This document shows, one piece after another, positions 1 through 8,441 of a DNA stretch of 64,000 bases. The stretch comes from Iodidimonas muriae (GTDB taxonomy: Bacteria > Pseudomonadota > Alphaproteobacteria > Sphingomonadales > Rhodothalassiaceae), in the NCBI RefSeq assembly GCF_014647255.1, contig NZ_BMOV01000001.1:240275-304274 (forward strand), given 5' to 3'. The notes below the pieces were generated by a model. The model had not been told where the DNA came from and did not search any database. It was given only the letters and a program-made list of their open reading frames with translations. The position numbers were made by a program, and so were the translations under genes. Numbering within the stretch: position 1 is the stretch's first letter; every line of letters begins with the position of its first letter.

Positions 1-463
1 AATGCACCGGCTTATGATCGCGCAGAACTTTGTGGGTGGTACTGTCGAGGCTGATGCCGGAAAAGGTCAGTACCTTGCCGGACAAACCCGGCCGCACGCG
101 GCGCAAGACGGCATTGATGCGGGCAATCAGCTCGCGGGGGCTGAAAGGTTTGGTGACATAATCGTCGGCCCCGATTTCCAGTCCCCGCACCCGGTCACCT
201 TCTTCGGTGCGCGCGGTGAGCATGATGATGGGGATATTGGCGGTGTCTCCATTGCGACGCAGGCGACGGCAGATCTCGATGCCCGATAGATTGGGCAGCA
301 TCCAATCCAGCAAAATCAGATCCGGCGGCTGCTCCATCGCCATCATCATACCTTCTTCGCCATCATTGCTGAAAACCACATCGAATCCTTCCCGTTCCAA
401 ATTATACCGGACGAGCTCGGTCAGGTTGATATCGTCTTCAACAAGTAAAATGCGTGGCTTCAT
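1..463 (-). CDS. phoB: Phosphate regulon response regulator PhoB (partial, C-terminus beyond left edge)
   Basis: Only the first 154 codons lie in the window. The start MKPRILLVEDD, the acidic pair, the phospho-acceptor context LILLDWMLPN, the T in MLTART and the K in YVTKPFSPRELIARI are the complete receiver-domain signature, and the match is closest to PhoB of the OmpR/PhoB family. The winged-helix DNA-binding domain would begin about where the sequence is cut. PhoB, phosphorylated by PhoR under phosphate starvation, binds Pho boxes and activates phosphate uptake genes. The start overlaps the phoU stop by ATGA, so the two are probably translationally coupled. The neighbouring phoU and phoR make this assignment strong. 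Confidence 0.93.
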   Translation of the reverse strand, partial: MKPRILLVEDDINLTELVRYNLEREGFDVVFSNDGEEGMMMAMEQPPDLILLDWMLPNLSGIEICRRLRRNGDTANIPIIMLTARTEEGDRVRGLEIGADDYVTKPFSPRELIARINAVLRRVRPGLSGKVLTFSGISLDSTTHKVLRDHKPVH

Positions 464-1206
464 GATGCGCTATCCTGTTGATCCGGATGGGACTGTTCGT
501 CTTTTGAAGCGCGGGCAAAGGCGGTGTCATCCCGTTTGGGGCGTGCGTCTTTCATGGGGCGCCCCTCGATCACATAATAGGCGATTTCTGCAATATTGGT
601 GGCCTGATCGCCCGCCCGCTCAATATTTTTTGCGATAAACAGCAAATGGGTGCAGGCGGTGATGATCTGCGGCTTTTCCATCATATAGGTCAGCAATTCG
701 CGGAACAGGCTATCATAAAGCAGATCAATGCGCTCATCCCGTGTCCAGACATCTATGGCGCGGGTGCTATCGCGCTGGATAAACGCATCAAGCACATCGG
801 TAATCATTCTTTGCGCTTCTTGCGCCATTTCGGGCAGTACGCTGATCTGGCGAATGGGGAGGGTATTGACCAATACGGTGGTTCGCTTGGCGATATTTTT
901 GGAATAATCGCCAATCCGTTCCAAGGCGTTGGAGATTTTTATCGTTGCCACCAATTCACGCAGGTCATCGGCCAGTGGTGCACGACGTGCGATCACTTCG
1001 ATGGCTTTTTCTTCGGCACGCTGTTCCAGCAAATCGATCTTTTTGTCAGATGCGATGGCTTTTTCCGCCAGTTCTATATCGCGGGCCATCAACGCCGTCA
1101 CGGCATTGGCAAGCTGCATTTCTGCCAGACCTGCCATTTCGCTCAGGATGGCCCGCAACTGGTCCAGTTCGTCATCATAGGATTTTATTGTGTGAATATC
1201 GGTCAT
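460..1206 (-). CDS. phoU: Phosphate signalling accessory protein PhoU
   Basis: A 248-residue protein with the duplicated PhoU helical bundle: the first repeat begins near YDDELDQLRAILSEMAGLAEMQ and the second near MAQEAQRMITDVLDAFIQRD. The motif NALERIGDYSKNIAKR in repeat one and NIERAGDQATNIAE in repeat two are the conserved E/DxxxD metal-binding signatures. PhoU inhibits PhoR when phosphate is plentiful, normally by contacting the PstSCAB transporter. I chose the start at 1206 (MTDIHTIKSYD) because a GAGGAG ribosome site lies just upstream; a longer frame to 1242 has no such site. The stop overlaps phoB by ATGA. No pst genes are adjacent, which is unusual because phoU commonly follows pstB. 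Confidence 0.95.
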   Translation of the reverse strand: MTDIHTIKSYDDELDQLRAILSEMAGLAEMQLANAVTALMARDIELAEKAIASDKKIDLLEQRAEEKAIEVIARRAPLADDLRELVATIKISNALERIGDYSKNIAKRTTVLVNTLPIRQISVLPEMAQEAQRMITDVLDAFIQRDSTRAIDVWTRDERIDLLYDSLFRELLTYMMEKPQIITACTHLLFIAKNIERAGDQATNIAEIAYYVIEGRPMKDARPKRDDTAFARASKDEQSHPDQQDSAS

Positions 1207-1263
1207 GTCGGCTCCTCTGCCACAATTGGCACGAATGCACATGCGTCTGTTTAAGACATTCCG

Positions 1264-1281
1264 ATTACAGTCATATGACGG
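1264..1281 (-). promoter_or_regulatory. Candidate PhoB box upstream of phoU-phoB
   Basis: Read on the minus strand the site is CCGTCAT-ATGA-CTGTAAT, two 7-bp half-sites with a 4-bp spacer, each matching the enterobacterial half-site CTGTCAT at 6 of 7 positions. It lies 58 bp before the phoU start, in the 110-bp gap after phoR. A TTAAAC/CTTAAA hexamer about 9 bp downstream could serve as the -10. This suggests an internal, self-activated promoter for phoU-phoB; the function is inferred. Confidence 0.6.
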
Positions 1282-1316
1282 TCCAGCGAGCAGATTGCGT
1301 GTCTTAGCTGATCCTT

Positions 1317-2645
1317 TCAGGGATGGTCTTCCGGCTCACGGGGGCCTTGATATATAGGGAGGGAGATGGTGACGGTGGTCCCTTTCCCCAATATGCTGCG
1401 GATATCCAGATGGCCGCGATGGCGCGACACGATATGTTTTACGATTGCAAGGCCAAGCCCCGTGCCCCCCAGCTTTCGGGATCGCGCCGCGTCGACCCGA
1501 TAAAAGCGCTCGGTCAGGCGGGGGAGATGTTCGGGCGGAATACCGGGGCCGTGATCCGTGATACTGATGGCGATGCCGCGTTGTCCGCTTTCGGGGATGC
1601 GGTCCACCGGCTGTGCAGATAAGGTCACGGTGCTGCCTTCATAGGCGTATTTCAGCGCATTGGATGTGAGATTTTGCAACATCTGGTGGATTTGGTCGGC
1701 ATCGCCTTGCACCGGTTCAAGGGAATCCGGCACAAGAATATTGATGGCCATATGACGTTTCTGGACGGTTGGCTCCAAAGATGCGGCAACGCCTTTTAAA
1801 ATGGGCTCAAGCGGCACGCTGCTTTTGGGCTGCACATGCTTGTCCAGTTCGATCCGCGAAAGGGATAACAGATCGTCGATCAAACGCACCATGCGGCGGG
1901 ATTCTTCTTCCATGATGCCCAAAAACCGCTCTTGGGCGGCTTCGTCGCCTTTGGCGGGGCCGTTCATGGTTTCAATGAAGCCGATCACAGACGATAAAGG
2001 CGTGCGCAATTCATGGCTGGCATTGGCGACAAAATCGGCACGCATGCGTTCGGCCACCCGCATTTTCGTGATGTCGTGCATGGAAATGACCACGTAAAAT
2101 GCAGGCTCGGTGCTTTCTCCGTCGCTATCCGATGCGTGGCGGCTGTTATCCACCCGCGATACGCTGATGGAAAAAATACGTTCAACCGCCCCCGTCAAAG
2201 AGGCTTCAAGGCGGGCAATGGGAGCGCCTTGCATCACTTTTCCCAGCGCTTCCAGAATATCGGGATGGCGCACATAAAGGCTGACATCCCGACCGATCAG
2301 ATTATTGCCAAAAAGGGTGCGGGCCGGGCGGTTGGCATCCAGTACCTTGCGCAAAGGGTCGATCAAGAGCAAAGGCGCGTCGATCCCTTCGGCGATTTTG
2401 GCCCGCAATGGGGCCAGATTCCTTTGGGTAGAGCGGGCGGTTTTCAAGGCATCGGTCAGCCGGTTCACCACTATGCGGTAGCGCCGGTCCATCCAGAAGA
2501 AGGCTATGCCGATCACGGCTGCAATAATCAGTGCGGGAAGCACATCCACCAGTCCTAAAAGGTGCAGCCCAAAGAGCAAAACCACCACCAATATCTGTAT
2601 CGGCAGTATCCGGAAGCCGCTTTCGATGATCTTGCCTGTGCTCAT
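1317..2645 (-). CDS. phoR: Phosphate regulon sensor histidine kinase PhoR
   Basis: A 442-residue membrane kinase. Two hydrophobic segments lie at about residues 13-32 and 36-52 with almost no periplasmic loop, as in PhoR of other Proteobacteria. A PAS domain (about 80-190) is followed by HisKA with the phospho-acceptor His in NASHELRTPLSS and a HATPase_c domain with NLTSNALKYA (N box), DHGPGIP (G1) and GGTGLGLAIVKHI (G2). It autophosphorylates and transfers to PhoB when the transporter/PhoU signal is off. It starts one base after the gph stop, so the two genes are probably co-transcribed. A 110-bp gap with a candidate Pho box separates it from phoU. Without the phoB/phoU neighbours it would be a generic PAS kinase; with them the call is strong. 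Confidence 0.93.
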   Translation of the reverse strand: MSTGKIIESGFRILPIQILVVVLLFGLHLLGLVDVLPALIIAAVIGIAFFWMDRRYRIVVNRLTDALKTARSTQRNLAPLRAKIAEGIDAPLLLIDPLRKVLDANRPARTLFGNNLIGRDVSLYVRHPDILEALGKVMQGAPIARLEASLTGAVERIFSISVSRVDNSRHASDSDGESTEPAFYVVISMHDITKMRVAERMRADFVANASHELRTPLSSVIGFIETMNGPAKGDEAAQERFLGIMEEESRRMVRLIDDLLSLSRIELDKHVQPKSSVPLEPILKGVAASLEPTVQKRHMAINILVPDSLEPVQGDADQIHQMLQNLTSNALKYAYEGSTVTLSAQPVDRIPESGQRGIAISITDHGPGIPPEHLPRLTERFYRVDAARSRKLGGTGLGLAIVKHIVSRHRGHLDIRSILGKGTTVTISLPIYQGPREPEDHP

Positions 2646-2646
2646 A

Positions 2647-3342
2647 TCATCGCCTTGTTTTTCTATGCGTCTTGATCTTAATCATTTGCGACAGATGTGC
2701 GAAAGACTCCGCAACGCCATCGGCGCCTAATTCTATCGCCGGACGGGCGCTATAACCAAAACTGACCACGGCAACGGGAATGTCGCTGGCGCGTGCGGCA
2801 TCCACATCGGTTTGGGTATCTCCCACCATCAAGGCGTCACTCTGAGCGCCAAGCTCGTGCAGAACCTGATTGATGTGCATGGGGTGCGGCTTGCAATGGG
2901 GCAGGGCATCGCCGCCGATAATCGAGGAAAAATAAGGGTGAAGATCCAGCGCATCCAAAAGCCGAAGGGTCAAATCCTGCGGTTTATTGGTGCAAAGGCC
3001 AAGGGCGATATCATTATCTTTCAAACGCTTTATCAGATCCATGGCGCCGGGGAATGGTTGGCTCAGGCGGGCAATATTGTGCCGATAATGGGTCAGAAAG
3101 AGCGCCTGTTCCGCATCCATGTCCCGATCTTTCGGGATGCCACCTGTGGCTTTTAGCCCGGCTTCGATCAGCTTGCGCACACCGTGGCCGACCATATGTC
3201 GCACGGCCTGAAGCTCAAGGTGAGGGCGACGCAGATCTTCGAGCACATGGTTCATGGCGGCGCACAGATCCGGGGCCGTATCGACAAGGGTGCCATCCAG
3301 ATCGAAGATGACTGTATCGACGTGAAAGATTTTCTTGTTCAT
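2647..3342 (-). CDS. gph: Phosphoglycolate phosphatase, HAD superfamily
   Basis: A 231-residue HAD hydrolase with the nucleophile motif VIFDLDGTLVDTAPDL near residue 12, a helical cap, motif II around GLCTNK, the Lys in HCKPHP and motif IV MVGDTQTDVDAARAS. Length and motifs fit Gph, which removes phosphate from 2-phosphoglycolate formed in DNA repair or by oxygenase side reactions. The position immediately before phoR, with a one-base gap, suggests co-transcription with the pho genes. Substrate preference inside the Gph/PGP subfamily cannot be proved from sequence; a related sugar-phosphatase role is possible. The 209-bp gap upstream is shared with the divergent hybrid kinase. Confidence 0.85.
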   Translation of the reverse strand: MNKKIFHVDTVIFDLDGTLVDTAPDLCAAMNHVLEDLRRPHLELQAVRHMVGHGVRKLIEAGLKATGGIPKDRDMDAEQALFLTHYRHNIARLSQPFPGAMDLIKRLKDNDIALGLCTNKPQDLTLRLLDALDLHPYFSSIIGGDALPHCKPHPMHINQVLHELGAQSDALMVGDTQTDVDAARASDIPVAVVSFGYSARPAIELGADGVAESFAHLSQMIKIKTHRKTRR

Positions 3343-3551
3343 TGGTCCTCGGATTTTTGCACCGACCCATTAAAGAGGCCTGTCAGATTTTGGATATGAC
3401 TATCGACGGGTTTCTATTCTTAGCCCGTTGAAATTGAAAGACGGCAGAAAAAAGAGCATTGGGCTGTCTTTGTATTTCGTTTACCTGCAACTGTTATGTC
3501 TTGGCGCCTATTTGGACAGATAAGATATTCATGGGCCGCCGGGTGTTATAA

Positions 3552-6110
3552 ATGAAAATACATTGGTTTCGCGCAATTTTATGCATGCTGGCATATGCGG
3601 TGATCGCCGGATCGCCGGTCATTGACCATCAGGCCCACGCTCAAGCTGAAAGCCCTGATGACCCTGCGTCCGGCATTTCCATGGCGGTCATTGAACAGGC
3701 ATCCCAACTTGTGGATAGCGAGCCTTTGCGGGCCATGGCGTTAATTGATGAGCAAATTTCGATTCTGCCATCAAAGCAGGGCGGGAATGTGGATGTCAGC
3801 ACAATACGCTTATATATGCTCAAATCCTCGGTCTTAAGCCGGCTTGGTCAGAATAATGACGCGCTGAGGGTGGCTACCTACGCTTTTGGGCTGTTTGAGG
3901 CGGCCGATTTGGACCCCAAATCCAGACTTCATGCGGACTTGTTGACGGCGAAAGCGCGGGCGCATGAACATCTGGGTGATATGGCGTCGGCCTTGACCGA
4001 TTATTTTGCCGCCTGGGGCGTTTTTGATGCGCTTGGGGATAATGAGGGCATGGCTGCAGCCCATGCCAGCGGGGCGGGCATTTATCAGGAAATCGGCCAA
4101 TGGGATAATGCCATTTCCAATTATCAGCGGGCCTTGATCCGCGCCGAACAGGCCGATGACAGCTTCTTGCGCGCGCGCATTATCAATAACCTGGCCTATG
4201 CCTATGTCACCAGCGGACAGGCACAAAAAGCCTATGATCTTTTGATGTCCGCACGCCCGTTGATCGAGGAACTGAACAACCCTTTGGTGTCTGCCTATGT
4301 CGATGACAATATTGGCGAAGCCCTGGTCAATCTGGGCCGATATGATGATGCCCTTCTCTATATCGAGCGCGGCATCACGGCAGCCGATGCGCTTGGGGTT
4401 GGATCTTTGGTGAGCAATGCGTGGCTGAATATGGCGCGCGTTCATGAAGCAAAAGGCGCACTGGATCTGGCCGTCGATTATGCCACGCGCGGTCTTGAAC
4501 AAGCCCAGGAAAATCGCGAACGGGCGCGGTTGCGTGATTTGCACGGGATTCTTGCACGGCTATATGCGGCGACCGATGATTATAAATTGGCCTATGAGCA
4601 TCAAAGCCAAAGCCAGAAATTCAGGGAAGCCATCAATACGGCGGAAGTGAACCAATTGGGCAAGGTTTTGGAAGCGCAGATGGATCTGGAACGCAAGGAG
4701 CAGGAAATTGCCCTGTTGCAACGGGACCAGGAAATCAGCGCCTTGCGATTGGCTTCTGAATCAACATGGCGCAATGCGGCATTGATCGGCACCTTCTTGC
4801 TTTTGGGGGTGATTGTCGGATTGACGATTTTGTTACGCGCTAAGGCCCGTGCCACCGCAGAGGCCGAGATCCGGAGTGGCGAATTGTTGTTGGCGCAACA
4901 AGAGCTTGAGCATGCCAATGAAGTGAAATCCAATATTCTGGCGATGACAAGCCATGAAGTGCGCACACCGCTCAATGGCATTATGGGCATGGCACAGGTG
5001 CTTTTGAGAGCCGGGATGGAGCCGAAAGAAAAGCGTCAGGTGGAAACCATTCTCAATTCAGCGAATATGCTGTTGGCGCTTTTGAACGATATTCTGGACA
5101 TGTCCAAGATCGAGGCCGGAAAGCTGGATATTCAGGTGGAAACCTTCGCCTTGCGGGATCTGCTAACGGATCTGGCCGATCTTTGGCAGGCGAAAGCCAA
5201 TGATAAAGGGGTGGCGCTTCAAATGCAGGTCGCCCCGAATTTGCCTCTGCATATTGTGGGGGACCCGGGCCGCATTCGTCAGGTGTTATCCAATCTGATT
5301 TCCAATGCCATTAAATTCTCGTCCCATGGGGCGGTGCGCGTTTCCGTGTGTAAAGACGATACGGTGTTGGAGACGCCAGCCGTTGTTTTTCGGGTGAAAG
5401 ATCAAGGCATTGGAATTTCCGAAGCGCATAAATCGCAGTTGTTCGAGCCTTTTACCCAAGTGGAAACCGGGGCAACCCGAACATATGGGGGCACGGGCCT
5501 TGGATTGTCTATCTGCCGGCATCTTGTCGGTTTGATGGGCGGGCAGATCGATTTTGTCAGCCGCTTGGGGGAAGGGACGGATTTCTGGTTTGCCTTGCCC
5601 TTGGTGGACTCTGCAATCAATGTGGCTGGACCGGACGGGGATGATAAGGGCGCAGTTTTACAGGGCGCGTCGACTGTTAAGAATGAGCAAGCGAGCCGGG
5701 CACGTCTTTTGATCGCTGAAGACAATGAAACAAACCGGCTGGTGATGCGCGAGATGTTGCATGGTCAGGGCTATGATCTGGTGTTTGCGGAAGATGGCGC
5801 ACAGGCTTTGGAACTGGTGGTTGCGCAATCCTTCGACCTGATTTTGATGGATGTGCATATGCCGGTGATGGACGGGCCTATGGCGGTGCGGGAAATTCGC
5901 GCTCTTGGCACAAAAAAAGCGCAGGTGCCGGTTATTGCCATCACGGCGGATGCCATGGAGGGGGATCGCCATCAGCTAATCAGTGGCGGGATGAACGATT
6001 ATATCTCCAAACCCATCGACAGAATCAAGCTCATCGGCCTGATCGAAGCATTTCTGGCAGGAAAGCAAGGTGCGGAGATCAGCTTACAGCCCATGGCGGA
6101 TATGGGCTGA
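3552..6110 (+). CDS. Orphan hybrid sensor histidine kinase with N-terminal TPR sensor domain
   Basis: An 852-residue protein. Residues 1-30 look like a signal peptide ending in AHA-QA. Residues about 60-385 are a helical repeat region with TPR-like units (for example GQWDNAISNYQRALIRAEQA and GRYDDALLYIERGI), then a coiled coil (about 370-400) and one membrane span (about 406-428). HisKA follows with phospho-acceptor His468 in TSHEVRTPLNG, then HATPase_c (NLISNAIKFSS, DQGIGIS, GGTGLGLSICRHL) and a C-terminal receiver with Asp767 in LILMDVHMPVMDG and Lys in YISKPID. The predicted topology puts the TPR array in the periplasm. No response regulator, Hpt protein or output gene is adjacent, so the phosphorelay partner is unknown. 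The start has no strong ribosome site. A short AAAACC/GGTTTT hairpin follows the stop. Confidence 0.88.
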   Translation: MKIHWFRAILCMLAYAVIAGSPVIDHQAHAQAESPDDPASGISMAVIEQASQLVDSEPLRAMALIDEQISILPSKQGGNVDVSTIRLYMLKSSVLSRLGQNNDALRVATYAFGLFEAADLDPKSRLHADLLTAKARAHEHLGDMASALTDYFAAWGVFDALGDNEGMAAAHASGAGIYQEIGQWDNAISNYQRALIRAEQADDSFLRARIINNLAYAYVTSGQAQKAYDLLMSARPLIEELNNPLVSAYVDDNIGEALVNLGRYDDALLYIERGITAADALGVGSLVSNAWLNMARVHEAKGALDLAVDYATRGLEQAQENRERARLRDLHGILARLYAATDDYKLAYEHQSQSQKFREAINTAEVNQLGKVLEAQMDLERKEQEIALLQRDQEISALRLASESTWRNAALIGTFLLLGVIVGLTILLRAKARATAEAEIRSGELLLAQQELEHANEVKSNILAMTSHEVRTPLNGIMGMAQVLLRAGMEPKEKRQVETILNSANMLLALLNDILDMSKIEAGKLDIQVETFALRDLLTDLADLWQAKANDKGVALQMQVAPNLPLHIVGDPGRIRQVLSNLISNAIKFSSHGAVRVSVCKDDTVLETPAVVFRVKDQGIGISEAHKSQLFEPFTQVETGATRTYGGTGLGLSICRHLVGLMGGQIDFVSRLGEGTDFWFALPLVDSAINVAGPDGDDKGAVLQGASTVKNEQASRARLLIAEDNETNRLVMREMLHGQGYDLVFAEDGAQALELVVAQSFDLILMDVHMPVMDGPMAVREIRALGTKKAQVPVIAITADAMEGDRHQLISGGMNDYISKPIDRIKLIGLIEAFLAGKQGAEISLQPMADMG

Positions 6111-6370
6111 AACCTCCTCAAAACCGATCTGGTTTTATCGATAGTCTAGGGTGCCGGTTGCGCGGGATCGGTGCATAGAATCGGCTTTGAAAAGCTCACG
6201 GATAATAATCCGTCACATTCCTTATGGATCAGCGGCTATGGCGGTTTGATCTTGCATAATATCGCTGTGAATGAGGGAGATCAGGATAAATATTTCCATA
6301 GATTTGCACCCGGACCCATTTCTGTCGTACATAGCGCCATCATCTTTTTTTGCGCACAAGAGGGGCTTCC

Positions 6371-8344
6371 GTGGCGTTTTGGAACTGGAAGATATTTGAG
6401 TCTGTCAATAAGCCGGTTTTCTTTATTTCGGCATTGATCATTTTCGCAACTCTATGCTTTGCCGCGTTGGATTCCGGAGATGCCTCGACCATATTCAAAA
6501 CGTTGCAATCCGGCATTGTCGAACGATTCGGCTGGTTTTATGTGCTGTCGGTGGCATTCTTTCTGGTGTTTGTTCTTGGCTTGGCCATGAGTTCTTTCGG
6601 GGATATCCGGTTGGGGCCGGATTCTTCGGAGCCGGATTTTTCCTATGCCTCGTGGATGGCCATGTTATTTTCTGCAGGCATGGGCATCGGCTTGATGTTT
6701 TTCGGCGTGGCAGAGCCGATTTCCCATTATTTCTCGCCTCCCACTATTGAAGGCGGAACGGCACAGGCGGCCCGCGAGGCCATGGAAATCACTTTCTTCC
6801 ATTGGGGTATTCATGCTTGGGCGATTTATGCCGTGGTGGGCCTGTCTTTGGCATATTTCGGCTATCGACGCGGACTTCCTTTAACCATCCGGTCCAGCCT
6901 TTATCCCATTTTAGGGGAGCGCATCCACGGCCCCATCGGCCATGCGGTGGATATTCTGGCGGTGGTGAGCACCATGTTCGGCGTTGCGACCTCCCTTGGT
7001 GTGGGGGTGATGCAGGTGAATGCCGGGCTGAATCATCTGTTCGGCGTGCCGGAAAATGAATGGATGCAGCTTTTGCTTATTGCCTTGATCACCGGGGCTG
7101 CCACCACGTCTGTGGTGGCTGGTCTGGATTCAGGCATCAAACGGCTGAGCGAAATCAATCTGATCCTGGCCATTGGCTTGTTGGTTTTTGTTCTGCTCGC
7201 TGGCCCGACCTTGTTTTTGCTGCAGGCTTTCGTTCAAAATATCGGTGGTTATCTGGGAAGTCTGGTAACCCGGACCTTCACCTTGTTTGCCTATGAACCA
7301 AATCATTGGATCAGCGACTGGACTTTGTTCTACTGGGCATGGTGGATTGCCTGGTCGCCTTTTGTGGGCATGTTCATTGCCCGGATTTCCCGTGGTCGGA
7401 CCATTCGGGAATTTGTGATCAATGTGTTGCTGGTGCCATCGGGCTTCACCTTCTTGTGGATGACTGTCTTTGGCAATTCCGCCATCTTTTTCGATATGGA
7501 AGGCATTTCTAAATTGGGGGAAGTGGTGACCACCAATATGCCGGTGGCGTTGTTCCAGTTTTTGGAAGCTTTGCCTTTTTCCGGCATTGCCTCGATTTTA
7601 GGCACGGCGCTAGCGATCACGTTTTTTGTGACCTCGTCGGATTCTGGTTCCTTGGTGATCGATATCATCACCTCAGGCGGGGATAAGGAACCGCCGGTTT
7701 GGCAACGGATTTTCTGGGCCGTAACGGAAGGCATTGTGGCGGCTGTCTTGCTGTTGGCCGGAGGGCTGGTTGCGCTACAAACGGCGTCTTTGGCCAGTGC
7801 TTTGCCTTTTACCCTTGTTATTCTCGTGGTGTGCTGGGGGCTTTATCGCGGTCTGCGCGATGAACGGGCGCGAAAAGCCAGCCATCGCGTGGCCTCGTCT
7901 TTGGCGGTGGATGGCGTTGGTGTGCCGTGGAAGCAAAGACTTCGTAGCATTTTGCATTATCCCAAACAGGCACAGGCCACTGTCTTCATGGCCGATATTG
8001 CCCATCCGGCATTGCTGGAAGTGGCGCGTGAACTTTCACTGCGCGGCGTTGAAGCATCGGTGAATCATCAAGAAGATCGGGTGAGCTTGTTGGTGGAAGA
8101 AGATGCGGGCCAAGCCTATCCCTTTGAATATGCTGTGCATTTGCGTAGTTATGAAACACCCAGCTTTGCTTTTCCGGAATTCGAGCCAAAACGGTCGAAA
8201 GCCTCGCACTTTTATCGCGCCGAAGTTTATCAAGGCGAAGGCAGCGATCCCTATGATGTGATCAGCTATTCCAAGGAACAGATTATTGCTGATGTGATCG
8301 CCCAATATGATCGCCATCGCTATTATCTGCATTTGGTGAGTTAG
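6371..8344 (+). CDS. betT: BCCT-family choline/betaine transporter, BetT type
   Basis: A 657-residue secondary transporter with about twelve hydrophobic segments and the BCCT signatures GMGIGLMFFGVAEP and, in the central helices, WTLFYWAWWIAWSPFVGMF. The last roughly 150 residues form a hydrophilic cytoplasmic tail, longer than in minimal BCCT proteins and like the osmosensory tail of E. coli BetT. The likely role is uptake of choline, glycine betaine or a related trimethylammonium compound, driven by a proton or sodium gradient. I chose GTG at 6371 because AGAGGGG sits five bases upstream; an in-frame TTG at 6350 has no such site. No betA, betB or betI lies nearby, so the substrate is not fixed by context. 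Confidence 0.88.
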   Translation: MAFWNWKIFESVNKPVFFISALIIFATLCFAALDSGDASTIFKTLQSGIVERFGWFYVLSVAFFLVFVLGLAMSSFGDIRLGPDSSEPDFSYASWMAMLFSAGMGIGLMFFGVAEPISHYFSPPTIEGGTAQAAREAMEITFFHWGIHAWAIYAVVGLSLAYFGYRRGLPLTIRSSLYPILGERIHGPIGHAVDILAVVSTMFGVATSLGVGVMQVNAGLNHLFGVPENEWMQLLLIALITGAATTSVVAGLDSGIKRLSEINLILAIGLLVFVLLAGPTLFLLQAFVQNIGGYLGSLVTRTFTLFAYEPNHWISDWTLFYWAWWIAWSPFVGMFIARISRGRTIREFVINVLLVPSGFTFLWMTVFGNSAIFFDMEGISKLGEVVTTNMPVALFQFLEALPFSGIASILGTALAITFFVTSSDSGSLVIDIITSGGDKEPPVWQRIFWAVTEGIVAAVLLLAGGLVALQTASLASALPFTLVILVVCWGLYRGLRDERARKASHRVASSLAVDGVGVPWKQRLRSILHYPKQAQATVFMADIAHPALLEVARELSLRGVEASVNHQEDRVSLLVEEDAGQAYPFEYAVHLRSYETPSFAFPEFEPKRSKASHFYRAEVYQGEGSDPYDVISYSKEQIIADVIAQYDRHRYYLHLVS

Positions 8345-8441
8345 CGTGGCCGCATATGAATTCACTTCGATGTGATTGTCATTATGAGCGCGGTCTCTTA
8401 TCTGTTTGCGCAAAGCACAAGCCCAACTGCAGGATCGGTAT

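Noticed and set aside
8345-8441. Possible promoter or OxyR site before gor
   Set aside because: No convincing -35/-10 pair or OxyR-type ATAG spacing could be made out.
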